The notes beneath the pieces were generated by a model. That model saw only the letters and a list, made by a program, of their open reading frames with translations, was not told the origin of the DNA and ran no database searches. The translations under genes were made by a program, and so were the position numbers. A stretch of 64,000 nucleotides of DNA from Marsupella aquatica (lineage: Eukaryota; Marchantiophyta), in contig OZ316899.1 in the NCBI GenBank assembly GCA_973895155.1, positions 9,920,001-9,984,000 on the forward strand. Reading direction: 5' to 3'. Below, piece by piece: positions 9,092 through 19,999 of the stretch. Numbering within the stretch: the stretch's first letter is position 1; each line of letters opens with the position of its first letter.

Positions 9092-12000
9092 GTGGATGGT
9101 CATGAGGCTGTTGAGGCTGTTGAGGCTGAGCTTGTTGCAGCTGCTAACAGACAAGTGTCCTTGGATGAAGGAGAAATTGTAGTTTTTCAGGAGATGGCAG
9201 TGTTGACAAGAAGTGATAGTGATGATGATGATGTCGAGGAAGATGAAGAAGATTCAGATGAAGAGTCAGAATGTGCCTCTTGGGGCAGGAAGTACTGATT
9301 GCTCTTTGGTGGTAGTGTTTTTTATGCAATTTTGAATTGAAATGCATGATCGGTCTAGGGTGAAAGGTTCTGAGAATGCCTATGAGGCAATGAGGAATAA
9401 AAACATAGCAGCCAACAAAGCTATACTTGATCGGTTTGTAGGAACTACTGCAAGTGATTTAAAGTATGTGCTCTATCCCTATATAGTTTTGAATTTATGC
9501 CTTGACTTTATTACTAATGGTTCACACTCATGACATTGTTAGGGTGATTGCAGTTTACAAGGAGAGGCAAGGCGCAAGCGTCTATCTAAGTTGTCAAAGA
9601 AGATTGAACGAAATCAACCGTCTGTAGCAAAGCGTAGGAGTTCACTATTACTTGGCAGGCACTTGGAGAAAATCATGGAGAGTGACAACAGTGGGAGTGA
9701 TGGGTCTAAAAAGTCAACTGACACAAACAATGGGGCAAGTTTAAGTGATGGCGTTGAATCAGATGGTGTTGAAGAGCCACGTAAGGTAGAAGAAGACTCA
9801 CTGTCATTTTTTACTTCAATTGAAGCTAATTACATTAATTGTCCAATTTCTGTATATCTTGATTTGGTGCTAGTGTTACTAATTACTTGAATGTGCACAG
9901 TGTTATCCATAGGCTCCCCGACAGTCAAGAGCTAGATATTATGTGGATCCTAGGACAAAGGAAGTGAGTTTATGTAAGTAATTATTCATTACCTCACTTG
10001 CCATGAGCTTGTTTTTGACTTGCCAAGTGATTCCCGAGTTCAGAGATTCTCACAATTGCAGATTGATTGTCACTAGTTACATTAATGTTTGACTTGCTAA
10101 CAGGATCTCTTTGGTTGGTTGTGGTAGTGACACCCTTGCCAAGAGCATCTGCTCGTGATCTGGATGATGGAATTGTCATAGAAAGATCATAAGAGACATA
10201 TGTACGACAATCATCTCGTGCTGCAAAGAAGCAATGGGAAGAGAACACAAGCGAGCGTCGCAAGTTGGGCATGAAGAAAGCTGCAATCACTGTATGTTGC
10301 TTGTGAAAAATCATGTTTGTGATTTATTGGTTGTTCTTTGTTATTGTTTTCTTATGATGCATTGTGTGCAGATTTGGAAAAATGATGTTGATCCTAGTGA
10401 TCCATATCGGGCACATTGGGGAGATGATCTTCGTGCTGTGTGTATGGGTAAACTGAATCCTTCTATCCGTGAGATTAAGAAGGAAGACTCAGGGGTCCTA
10501 TTTCATGTTTATGCTGTGTTGGAGAATGATTGGGAGTATCTACAGGGGACTCTGTCAATGAAGAAGTTCAGGTCTCATTGTTCAGCAGTAATGAAAGCAC
10601 AGCAAGCAAGACTCCACAAACATTTTCAGGAAGGTGGGAGACGCTTGGACAAGAAGCCCCCTGAGAATGTGAAACCTAAACATTGGAAGGCATTGTGTGA
10701 GTGGTGGCTGTCTCCAGAAGGGATGTCTAGCATTGACAAGATGAAGTATGCAAGATCTAAAGTCATTAATCCATCAAGGGTTGGACGAGGTGGCTACCGT
10801 GGGAAGGAGTTTGATTTTGTAAGTATACAAGATTCATTTTGTTGTAACCCATACCTAAACCTACCCTACCTAGGGTTAAACCCTACTACAGTTAGGCTAA
10901 TTCCAACCGCCTAACTACCTAGCCTCCATAGGAGCTATATGTAATGGGGAGATGATAAATGAAGTGATCAGTTGTTCCACACCTTACAACACATTTATAG
11001 TTATTATGAATGTTTGTAAACAACAAGTAGGCTTACAGCATGTGTCTTCCTCTGTTTTAGCAATTGGTATGCAAAGAAGCAAGAAGTTTCATTCTGATAT
11101 GTTTTGTGTGGTTTCATTGTTTAGAAGAGAAAAAGAGGGGAAAGTCCACCTCTGTCAGAGCTACGTTCCAGAGATGAAAGAATTAATCCATCAAGTGTGA
11201 GATCTGTCATAGGAGAGGCCACACCATCTCATCGGAGAGGCAGAAAGTCAATTGTGAGTATAGTTCACAAGCTCAATTTGTGATTTCTAAATTGCCAAGT
11301 CTAGAAAAATATCCACTAACTTTTGTATGATTGGTCAATGGTTGCAGACACCAATTTCCAAGTCTATGATGGGAGACGATGAAGATCATGATGAGTGTAT
11401 GTTGACTAAAATTGTGGATGCAATAAATATTGGGACAAGTGTTGGGTTTGACAAAATAATAATTGTTTTGGCAAAACAGAACCACAATGAAGATGTGGAA
11501 GAAACCAGAACTGTCCCAGTATGGCCTGAATGACTTTTCAATGCCCTCACAAATGAGTTCAGTTCTGAAAATTCATTTGGGCTTGAAAAGTCATTCAGGC
11601 CATAGTACTTCAGCTATGAAACTAGACTTTTTGGTGGACTTGACCAAAGAAGGTATGTTCTTTACAGGGGACAATTAAAGTAGTGTAATCAAGCATGCAT
11701 GACTTGGATTAGTGAATGTTTTCTAATGTCTTGAAATGTTTATGGGCAGTTGAAGATGATCAGGGGATTGATCTCAATGCTGATGTGGAATACAATACTG
11801 TCAACCAAGTGATTGTGAAACAAGAGATCAATGAAGAAACAGAGGTGGTATACAGTTCGCCTACGCAGCATGATCAAGCAGGCAAAGTAAGTGGTGATCA
11901 TTAATGTGTTCATTATCCCATGAATTTGTAATGTGAACCTAGTAGGGCATGCTTATGTAAGTTGTCTCACCCTAATCTGTTTTGCAGAAGATAACTGAAG

Positions 12001-12485
12001 CTGTGACACCTGAAGCTGTTTGTACAAAGTCATCTAAAGAAGCCATCATTGCAGAGTTTCCAAAGTCGGTACCTTCACCCTTTGTCTTGAAGGTGAGCAA
12101 AAGCAAATTATTGCTTTCAATACATGTCTTATTCATTTATTTGCTATAATTTGTCATTAACAAGCCTAATGAAATGATTGTATGAGTCTATTGAAATGGT
12201 TGTGTTATCTTGTTGATGTGTGCATGATAGTTTAAAGTAGGAGACATGGTGAAATTGAAGTCACCAGTGGATCATCAGGTGATTGCTATTGCAAAAATTG
12301 ATGGAGTATGTGGAGTTGATCGATATTATGACAACCCAGTTCCTATTGGCTTCTTGATTGTCAAAATTGTTTCTATTTTGAATGGAGATGCACCTCTCCA
12401 AGAAAAGCACCCAGAAGGCTTGGTAGCCCTCAAACATGTGAAGGGGCACCCATTTTTGTGGAGGCAGAAGTTAATGAGGAAGTAG
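9092..12485 (+). CDS. TnpA-like protein of CACTA family 2 (Transposase_24 / DUF8039-type), multi-exon
   Basis: Several exons can be followed: an acidic one (9092-9298, with a run of Asp/Glu), a basic one (about 9560-9784, KRLSKLSKKIERNQ, ending at a GTAAGG donor), the core exon 10371-10818 flanked by TGCAG and GTAAGT, and a last exon at about 12246-12485. The core shows the plant Ptta/En/Spm Transposase_24 pattern: ARLHKHFQEGGRR, then W at conserved spacing, and KMKYARSKV. The last exon resembles the DUF8039 C-terminus (VALKHVKGHPFLWRQKL). TnpA proteins bind subterminal repeats and help excision. The intermediate exons at 11.3-12.1 kb are tentative. Confidence 0.6.
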
Positions 12486-13699
12486 GATTTGGTAATTGAG
12501 TAGTGCTTGCAATAGAGAATCCATGTGATTGAAATAATGGGTTGCTATAGGTAGCATGGATACTATTGTGCAACCATAACTCTCAATTTCTGGATTCCCA
12601 GATGTGGATCACTTTGGAATTTTGTTGGTGTTTGAAATGATGATTTACCAAGCTTGTATCATGTGTCAAATTTTGTTGATTCTGTATGTGAGACATATGT
12701 GAGATTTTTGTTATTGTGAGTGTTTACATTTTAGGGTTTAGAACTCTAAAACTAATGACTCTAAATGCAGTGATCAATACACTCCAATGTATTGTCATTC
12801 AAGTTCTATAATACACCCAAATCTAGTGATCAATACACTCCAATGTACTTTCATTCAAGTTCTATAATACACCCAACTCACTATAATTATAGTGATACTA
12901 AACTATGGTCATACTACTATAACTATAGTTATCAAAGATATGATGTTTGTCACCCATTTTAAAGTTGTAAAATAGCAATCTATAACACTTAAGGTGTAGT
13001 CACATAGCAAGTAATAATGGATTGAATGATATGTCTATAAATAGGGTCATATAAAAAATAACAAAAGCTCTACAATTACTACTTCAATTTGAGACATATA
13101 ACAAGTACTAAAATTGCAAAATAATATATCTTTACTACATCAAACTTAGTTATATAACATGTAGTAAGTGTGTCAAAATGTCACTTCAAATTTAGTGATA
13201 GGACAAGTAAAAAAGGTGGTTTGGTTATGACTTCAATTCTAGTCATATAACTAGTATTAAATGTGTGACACAAAGTATCTTTCAAACTCAAAATCTAGTC
13301 ATATATTGGCAAGGGCTATATAATTTCTACTTGAATGCTAGTCATGAAAGAAGTTGTTTAAGGTTCAAGGTGCATTGACCACAATTGACTTTTGACAAAT
13401 GTCACCCCCAATGATCGTGGAGACCGCCACATGTCTAGGTATCATTTGTCAAAAAAATTCACAATAGTAGTTGTTTTGGGCAAAATTTAAACAACTATTA
13501 TTTTTCTAGTTATTTAAGACCGTTGGGTTTGAAAGCGACGGTGACATAAAACACTCATACGTTTTGAGTACTTGTTATAAACAACTTTATGCTCAATACC
13601 ACTAGTTGTCTAAAGCGACTGGCATTAATGCACTCAAACCATTGAGTTGTAAATTGTCCGTTATTACTCTGAAACAAGTGAATTAGGTAGTGATAAAAT
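12486..13699. other. 3' subterminal non-coding region of CACTA family 2
   Basis: AT-rich, no supported gene. It holds two 56-bp direct units (12769-12880), the complementary run TATAATTATAGTGATACTA near 12893, and many repeats of CTAGTCATATAA and AAATCTAGTGA type up to about 13340. Such subterminal clusters are the expected binding zone for TnpA. Confidence 0.6.
12769..12880. repeat. Two 56-bp direct repeats
   Basis: AGTGATCAATACACTCCAAT recurs at 12769 and 12825 and the 56-bp units differ at only a few bases. They lie in the subterminal zone of the CACTA element. Confidence 0.85.
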
Positions 13700-13717
13700 C
13701 CCGATTTCCTTATAGTG
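13700..13717 (-). repeat. Terminal inverted repeat of CACTA family 2
   Basis: On the minus strand this reads CACTATAAGGAAATCGGG, beginning with the diagnostic CACTA. It ends exactly where copia reverse-transcriptase coding on the minus strand starts. The opposite TIR is absent from the window. Confidence 0.75.
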
Positions 13718-14265
13718 GTTCCTGCAGGTGCAGGTATAATCGGTCCAAAAACTTTTTGTTGTATGAGGGAGTCCAGTTCTGAGTTTATAGCTAGCTCCCA
13801 TTGTGGCCAGTCTGGTCGAGATTGGGCCTTAGCAATCATTAGAGGATCTGGAGTATCGTTTGTGATCTCCTCAGAGATATTAAATGCAAAGTTATCATCG
13901 ACCTGTATTGTATCACACTGCAATATCTTGTCGGAATGCACATAATTAATTGTGATCTCCTCGTTATCGGCCTGCCCTGGTAAAGGTGGTACTGTAGCAG
14001 GTATAACAGTGGGAGATTTAAGGACTGTATGCGGCTGTCTAGGGTGAGAGTCCTTGGATCCCAGGAGGCGACCTCGCTTTGCCCTTGGTGTAGCTTCAGT
14101 TGCTGGTGTAGACTTCCGAGAAATTCAAGCTGGTATGTTTGCTGCCTCCAAATGTGAGCGAGTGACCATGGCTGCATCATTGAAGGCATCTGGAAGTTTC
14201 ATAAGCATCTGTTGTAAGTGGAGGACACGTTGTACTCCTTGATCTGCTCTTTAGTTTTGTGGTCG
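13718..14265 (-). pseudogene. Copia integrase-RT linker and reverse transcriptase N-terminus
   Basis: Minus-strand coding shows a basic linker motif (KRGRLLGSKDSHPR) and the typical copia RT entry: DWPQWELAINSELDSLIQ, then GPIIPAPAG. Reverse transcriptase copies element RNA to DNA. The frame ends after the entry motif because of the CACTA terminus at 13717; none of the catalytic Asp motifs remains. Confidence 0.75.
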
Positions 14266-15342
14266 TCAGTTAAAGGATGTGTAGACAACCATTGTAAGTC
14301 CTTTTACCTCTCCGCTTCTGTTTGGGTCTTCCGTAAGAGTTGGAAATTCATCTTCAAAGAAATTGCAGTCTTGGAACCGTGCTTTGAAAATGTCTGTTGT
14401 TGAGGGTTCCAAGTATCTTATGATGGAGCGTGAGTCAAACCCAACATAGATGCCTCGTTGTCTTTGAGGTCCCATTTTAGTTTGTTTAGGACCCAAAATT
14501 GGGACAAGCACCAAGCAGCCAAAGGTCCGTAAATGTGTAATATCCGGTGGCAATCCGTATGCCAGGAAGTGGGGGGTCTGGGAATTAAATGATGATGGTC
14601 TCAATCTCAGGAGGGTGGCTGCATGTATAACCGCATGGCCCCAAGATGATGCTGGTAAGTTGGATTGCATCAGTAGGGGTCTGGCCACCATCTATATTCG
14701 TTTGATCACTGCTTCGGCAATCCCGTTCTGAAAATGAACATGTGGAACAGGGTACTCAGTGTCAATACCTGCAGTTTCATAGAAGGCATCGAAGGTTTCT
14801 GAGGTAAATTCCTCCGCATTATCAACTCTAATTGTTTTGATTGGGTTCTCTGGGAATTGATGTTTTAATTTTAGGATATGTGATAAAATCCTAGGGAAAA
14901 CAAGATTCCTGGTGGAAAGCAGTGAGACCTGTGACCACTTGGTGGAGGCATCAATGATAACCAGGAAATATCTGAATGGGCCAGAAGGAGGGTCAATTGG
15001 GCCACAGACATCTGCTTGTATCCTCTCTAGGAATTGTGGGATCTTGTGTATTGTCTTTGATGGTGATGGACAAGTCACCATTTTCCCTTGTGAGCATGCA
15101 ATGCATGGTCTGCTGGAGGCTGAGGGGTGAACGCCTTGAGGTATGCCAACGGTAGCTTTTAAGATATTGTGGTACATATTTGTACCAGGATGTCTAAGAC
15201 GATTATGCCATCTTTGTGTTAAGGTAAGTGGAGTAATCTTAGTACGATAAGAATAGATTTGGGTGATGTATAGTTCGGGAGGATATATGGGTAGTATCTC
15301 GTGAACAAATCTCCCCGATTTGGTATTCTCCAGGATGTGCAA
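14266..15342 (-). pseudogene. Copia GAG_pre-integrase and integrase
   Basis: The N-terminal zinc-binding part shows RWHNRLRHPG and CIACSQGK (HHCC). The core has Asp in QADVCGPI (about 15010), Asp in VDNAEEF (14821) and Glu in NGIAEAVIK (14713), a DD-35-E spacing, so all catalytic residues remain. The C-terminal part (LRTFGCLV, RGIYVGFD, YLEPST) follows after one in-frame TAG at about 14690. Integrase joins the element cDNA to target DNA. The stop codon makes this copy non-functional. Confidence 0.85.
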
Positions 15343-15800
15343 GACTTCACGGTTTCCACATGTGCCTGTGTGAATATGAAATTTTTTGGCACGTATGTCA
15401 CTAAAACTTATGAGGTTTCTAGTCGCCCGTGGTGCATAAATTGTTGAGTCGATTTGGATATTGTACCCTTGGGGAAGCTGACTTGTGCTGGACCATAACC
15501 TTCCTCTATGTAATTAGATCTAGTGATTGTTGTCATGGATCGATGGGATGGAGTTATGCTGAGGAAGTAGTCTTTGTTGCATAGTATTGAATGAGATGTG
15601 TTGCTATCAACAATACAATTGTGATGATCGTCCAGAAGTGAGGGATTAGTACTAATATTATCTATAGTTTCCATGTAGTTACCATAGGCTTCATTATTGG
15701 GTGGTTCCATGCTTTGCTTGTAAAGTTTGACAAGATGAGCAGGTGCTCGACAATCTCTCTGTAAGTGTCCTTTTGTGCTGCACCTAAAGCATCTGTAGGG
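15343..15800 (-). pseudogene. Copia CCHC knuckle and protease region
   Basis: A CCHC knuckle CFRCSTKGHLQRDC is encoded near 15743-15790, followed by CIVDSNTSHSILCNKDYF, which corresponds to the copia aspartic protease active site. Asn stands where the usual Asp-Ser/Thr-Gly motif needs Gly, so the protease is probably inactive. Retroelement proteases process Gag-Pol. Confidence 0.7.
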
Positions 15801-16663
15801 TTATCGTTCTCTCTTATCCAATTATTGTATCCCCTTCCGCGACCTCCCCCTCGGCCTCTGTCTTTGTATCCACCACCTCGTCCTCGTTGTCCGCCTCTTT
15901 GATTAAAATTTCCAAAGGTTTGGCCTTCCCGTTCAGGTTGGCCATTGCCCCTGCCTTGTTGTTGGTTTCTGCCCTGGCCATAGGTTCATCCTCGCCTCCC
16001 CCTGAAATTTCCACGCCCTCTGCCTCTCGGTTTGTTGTTCTGTCAATTGAAGTTGATTTCAGGTTGAGGTGGGGGTGCGGCAGACCCTGGTGGGCAAGAT
16101 TTTGCATTCTCTAGGAGGAGTAATTGGTGCTTCTCTGCAAGAAGCATATCAGCAATGAGTTTTGAATATCTCATAAATCCCATGTTTCTGTACTGTGATG
16201 CAAGGAGAAGGTTTCCTACGCTGAACGTTGTAGGGTTTGTTCAATTTTTTTGTCGTCACCAACTGGGTACATGGCCACAGACTGCTAGCTGTGAGGTGAT
16301 GCAGAAGAGTTTGTCGTTGTAATTGGATATGGAAGTGTGGTCCTGTACCGGCAAATTGGTCCAATCATGGCGAGCTGCACGTAGGGAAACAAGTTGCATG
16401 TGATCAAACCTTCATTTCAAATCGTCCCAGAGGATTTGGGGGTTAAATTTATTTAGATATTGGATCTTGAGTGGCTCTGCAAGGTGGTGACGTATAAAGA
16501 TTAATGCCCTTGCCTTTTGCTGTAAGGTTAGGTCAGCATCAGTTAAAATTGCGTCCTGAAGGTCCTTTGATGCAAGATATGCTTTGACATCCAGTGACCA
16601 TGATAAATAATTTGCGCCATCAATAGTTAGGGCCTTAAATTGAAGCTTCTTGATCGAATTCAT
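15801..16663 (-). pseudogene. Copia Gag (DUF4219/UBN2-like), degenerate
   Basis: The N-terminus FKALTIDGANYLSWSLDVKA followed by YLASKDLQDAI matches copia Gag, starting at the ATG at 16663. The middle is shifted between frames (16150-16400). The C-terminal part is an RG/GGR-rich stretch (about 15814-16040) with two TGA codons where Arg is expected. Gag forms the particle and the RG-rich tail probably binds RNA. Confidence 0.75.
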
Positions 16664-17082
16664 GTTTATACGGTCTACTATGTGTATGATGATGAGAACG
16701 TAAATGGAGTTATATCCAGGAATTTGAGAGTTATGATCTGCCTAGAGATTGTAAAATTCAGCTCTATTAAACTGGCCTTGAGATGATAATACAAATGGAA
16801 AGGAATTTTGAGAAACTTCCTCGTATTGGTCGAAGTGCAGAATCTCCAGTGTATATTGGTGTCCAGATGCTTGCCCTCCTAATTCTTCAATTTTTGATTT
16901 TGCCATGTACGACGGATCTTGATTCACTCAATAATTCAAAGTGTGCACCTCGATTCAGTGAACATGGCAAGATAAGAATTTAAAAGGAAATTTTTTTGTT
17001 GCCTTCTACGAGACACTGGCCATAAGTTTCATTCCGGGGAAGGATGAGTAATTGGAAGAAAAAAAATTCTGCTCAAATTGGA
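16664..17082 (-). other. Copia 5' leader
   Basis: Between the primer-binding-like site and the Gag ATG there is about 420 bp of AT-rich sequence without a supported gene. Short ORFs on both strands here have no recognisable domain. Confidence 0.5.
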
Positions 17083-17099
17083 GAGTCGTGCTGATAACG
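17083..17099 (-). promoter_or_regulatory. Primer-binding-like site of the copia element
   Basis: On the minus strand CGTTATCAGCACGACTC lies a few bases after the LTR. TTATCAGCACGA-type sites next to LTRs are common in plant copia elements. I did not match it to a specific tRNA. Confidence 0.5.
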
Positions 17100-17104
17100 T
17101 ATTA

Positions 17105-17274
17105 TGCACACCATAGACATCAATGCACCGGCAAACTCACTTCCTTCTCACTGATTGTGGGAGGGCAAACAACTCCCTATATAGTACATGGTATGGTGGT
17201 TATGTAACCGCCTCAATTCCTTATATACTAGGGTGAGTCTAGGTAATCAGGGTTAGGGTTTATCCCTTATAACA
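17105..17274 (-). repeat. 5' LTR of the copia element (about 170 bp)
   Basis: On the minus strand it starts TGTTATAAGGGATAAACCC and ends near GTGTGCA. A TATA-like TATATAAGG lies at 17219-17227, a plausible promoter. The flanking five bases after the LTR are TAATG (17275-17279); the partner duplication is lost with the other end. Confidence 0.65.
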
Positions 17275-18624
17275 TAATGCAAGTGTGATTTTATTCACCG
17301 ACCAGTATGGCAGCTTTGCAAGACCTTGTGTCCTCTTCACCCCATGAAGCTTTGAAGGACAGTTTTTGCTTCCTTGTTTGGCCCTAGGTTCTTTCAAGTA
17401 CTGTTCCACCTCAACAACAAAAGCTAATTTTTGCTCACAAGTCATCCTTGGGGGAGGCCCCCGTGGCTCGCACTCCCCATCAAATTTTGCTGCATAAATT
17501 TGGAAGTGGTACTTATGGTTCTCCTCCAACCACCTTTGACTCCCCAAAAATACATTCTTGGATAGAGCAACAGACCTTCTGTAGCTCACATTGGGACCAC
17601 ACACAATGCATCCATGATATCCTTTTGTGACTTGACCCAATATGAGACCCAAAGCTGGATAGTCGTTCACTGTCCACAATAGAATGGCCTGCAGATTGAA
17701 CCACTTATTCAGGCCAGGCCTGTCAAGTGAATCAAAGCATGGAACTCCCTCCTAGAGTTCCAAAAGCTCCTCCAGCAATGGAGCCATGTAAATGTCAATG
17801 TTGCGGTCAGTCACTGAATCAGGCCCAAAGATCAGCAAAGATAACATAATGAAGAACTTCTTGGTGGACAACCAGGGGGAAAATTGTAATTCAACAATAC
17901 CACAAGCCATGTAGAGTGGCACTTGAGGTTGTTTTCCCCAAAGGGATTCACACCATCTAGAGCCAATCCAAGGTGTACATTGCAAGGCTCTACTTATGTT
18001 GGATCAATTGTTGTATCAATCTTCTTCGATCCTTGCCCTAGAATCTGCAACATGCCGGACCTTTCCATCTATGCTTTTATTGTCCTTATGCCATGTCATC
18101 AACTCTGAAATTGCCTTGCACCTGTACATTTGTTTTGACCTGGGTATGAGGGGAAAATGTCAAAGGACTTTCACAGGTTGCTTTGATTGTCCAATCTGCT
18201 TATACCTAGGCTTTTTGCATAGTGGACACTCATTGCAATCAACATGCTCCTTTCTGAATAGGACACATCCATCCTCACATCATGAATTTTGACATAATCC
18301 TAGCCAGCATGACTGATCAGCTTCTTGCATGCATACGGGTTTTTAGGCAGTAGATTCTTAGTAGGCATCAACTGTTTCCCCATCAACAAAAGCAATTCAT
18401 CAACTCCAAAGTTGGTGAAACCATGATTATGGCATGTGTTTAGAAATGTCAACACAAATGACAATTGGGAAGTAGTGGACTCCTCATACAAAGGGGCATA
18501 CGCCTCTTCAAATGCTTGCATCATCTTCTCCTCTGCCTGTTGGTCCCAAATCCGAGGTGTGGCTTCTCCAGATGTGTTTGCCTCCAGAAGATTATCCATG
18601 TTGAAGAGACCCTCTTCACTTTCC
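17275..18624 (-). pseudogene. CACTA Tnp2-type transposase (Transposase_21) remnant, family 3
   Basis: Starting from the minus-strand ATG at 18599, the N-terminal part aligns with the transposases at 36 and 51 kb (SFVLTFLNTCHNHGFTNFGV, LLPKNPYACKKLISHAG). Later pieces in shifted frames show STKKFFIMLSLLIFGPDSVT, IDIYMAPLLEEL, and VNDYPALGLILGQVTKGYHG with CIVCGPNV. At least three frame changes break it. The last exon ends at a GTGAAT donor (about 17300) and the copia LTR sits just inside the intron. The second half of the gene would lie beyond the copia element but is not in the window. Confidence 0.75.
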
Positions 18625-18967
18625 TACAGGTGGGCTCCTGTGCATTGGTCTGATGTGAAACATGATGTATCAAAGTTCATTGGATGTTTTCAACAAGTAG
18701 ATGACCTTCAAATTTCAGGGACCAAAGCTCCATGATTACGTAAGACAATGGAAGTTAGAAGAGGCCAGAAAACTCAAAGCTTGGATGCAAACTACGGAAC
18801 CTGCACATAATCCACTTCCTATTTTTCCAGAGACCAGGGTTGACAATCTTGTTTTTGACGATAGCACAACTGACCAAAATGAAAACATAGGCGTAGCAGC
18901 AGACCATGTAGATTTTGAAGCATAATTGCAATCATGTGCACCTGGATTTTCCTTCCAGGGATTGTTA
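18625..18967 (+). pseudogene. Fragment resembling a NAM-associated transposon accessory protein
   Basis: The plus strand encodes HWSDVKHDVSKFIGCFQQVD followed by ISGT, a pattern like the NAM-associated C-terminal domain found in some PIF/Harbinger-type accessory proteins, then a charged stretch in another frame (KLEEARKLKAWMQTTEP). It ends at the CACTA terminus at 18968. The assignment is weak and the fragment has no start or complete domain. Confidence 0.3.
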
Positions 18968-18985
18968 CACTAGTAGAAACCGGGG
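18968..18985 (+). repeat. Left terminal inverted repeat of the outer CACTA copy
   Basis: CACTAGTAGAAACCGGGG, an exact match to 40972-40989 and to the reverse complement of 58365-58382. Confidence 0.92.
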
Positions 18986-19035
18986 TGTTTTGTGACCCGA
19001 CCACTTATGACAGGCTTGACCACCATTGTGCGCAG

Positions 19036-19367
19036 TGTTAAGGATTGCTCTTAGTCTTGTGACTCATAGGTTACGGCACTTAGGCTAACCACAGTTAGGA
19101 TCTTAGCTGAGGTTAGATTAGTCGTGTGTGACCTTGTATATACCAGGGCTAGTGTAAGCCGCTGGTGGGTGGTGCTTACTCATTGTAACAGAACAACAGG
19201 AGGAAGAGAGAGAGCATGTGTGTTCGTCTACTCTTGAAGTAAAGCTTGAGTGTTCGTGTGGACGTAGCCTTGGAGAAGAGGTGAACCACGTAGAGATTGT
19301 GTCGACTACGTGTGCATGGAATGAGTCATGGTTGTATGGTCGTTGCGAATGACGTCTTAGTTCAACA
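19036..19367 (+). mobile_element. Solo LTR with 5-bp target duplication
   Basis: The 332-bp segment starts TGTTAAGGATTGC, ends GTTCAACA, and is flanked by CGCAG on both sides (19031-19035 and 19368-19372). TGTT and AACA form the terminal inverted repeat. A TATA-like GTATATACC lies near 19137. No internal retrotransposon sequence is present, so this is what remains after recombination between two LTRs. It interrupts the left subterminal zone of the outer CACTA copy. The strand is arbitrary but follows the TATA-like box. Confidence 0.85.
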
Positions 19368-19999
19368 CGCAGCCCACACTTCAGTCTTATTTATGTGACT
19401 ATATACGATTTCTGAGTCATTCTTAAGTGAACATAAGACACCAAAACATATACAACTGTTCACTTTTTGGTCGCTGTCTTATTCCCATGACCAATTAGTC
19501 TAACGAGAGGTGGAGAATAATAATGGGCGGGAAGGAAGGCAAGCCATTTTAGTCACTAAACTGACCATTACATATTGCGACCTGTCGATCTGTATTCTTG
19601 GCTTATACCCTATAGGCCAAACAGCCACACAATGGAGGGCCCGACCCTAAAGTACCCTATGCTACCTAGGCCTGCTCGCTAAATATGTGGTCTCATAATT
19701 TAATTGTGACCAAATGGGTATTGTAAGGTTTAATCAAATTTAGGCATTCTCGTATAAGGGTGGGTGTTGTCTTACTCCCGGTGACATTGGGTGTTTTTAT
19801 AACCAATACCCAAATCACCAAACTAAAAGGGCCACAAACAAAATCTCATGCACACTTACTAGGTCTTACTGACCATTTTGTGCTAAGTGTTAAGTGACGT
19901 TAACATGTGTGAAGTTTTGTTAGGGTAAAAATGCCGATCAACGGGAAGGGATCCAAGGAGTGACTGTGCTGGTGTGCAGTTTAGTGTCCACTGCTAGTT

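Larger units (their letters stand above)
8700..13717 (+). mobile_element. 3' half of a CACTA (En/Spm) transposon, family 2
   Basis: The segment contains, in the usual CACTA order, the DUF4216-type C-terminus of a transposase, a multi-exon TnpA-like gene, a subterminal repeat zone and a terminal CACTATAAGGAAATCGGG repeat in inverse orientation at 13700-13717. No matching left terminus is present before 8700, so the 5' half is lost. The end abuts a Ty1/copia reverse transcriptase on the minus strand at 13718, which it interrupts. TIR and proteins differ from the large CACTA pair further right. Confidence 0.75.
13718..17274 (-). mobile_element. Ty1/copia retrotransposon, 3' end cut off by a CACTA terminus
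   Basis: Read from 17274 downward: LTR, primer-binding-like site, Gag, CCHC knuckle, protease-like region, integrase, RG-rich linker and the beginning of reverse transcriptase. The order (integrase before reverse transcriptase) is the copia order. Reverse transcriptase stops at 13718 where the CACTA TIR begins, so the 3' half and the 3' LTR are lost. The LTR end at 17274 lies inside a likely intron of a CACTA transposase remnant. Confidence 0.85.
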
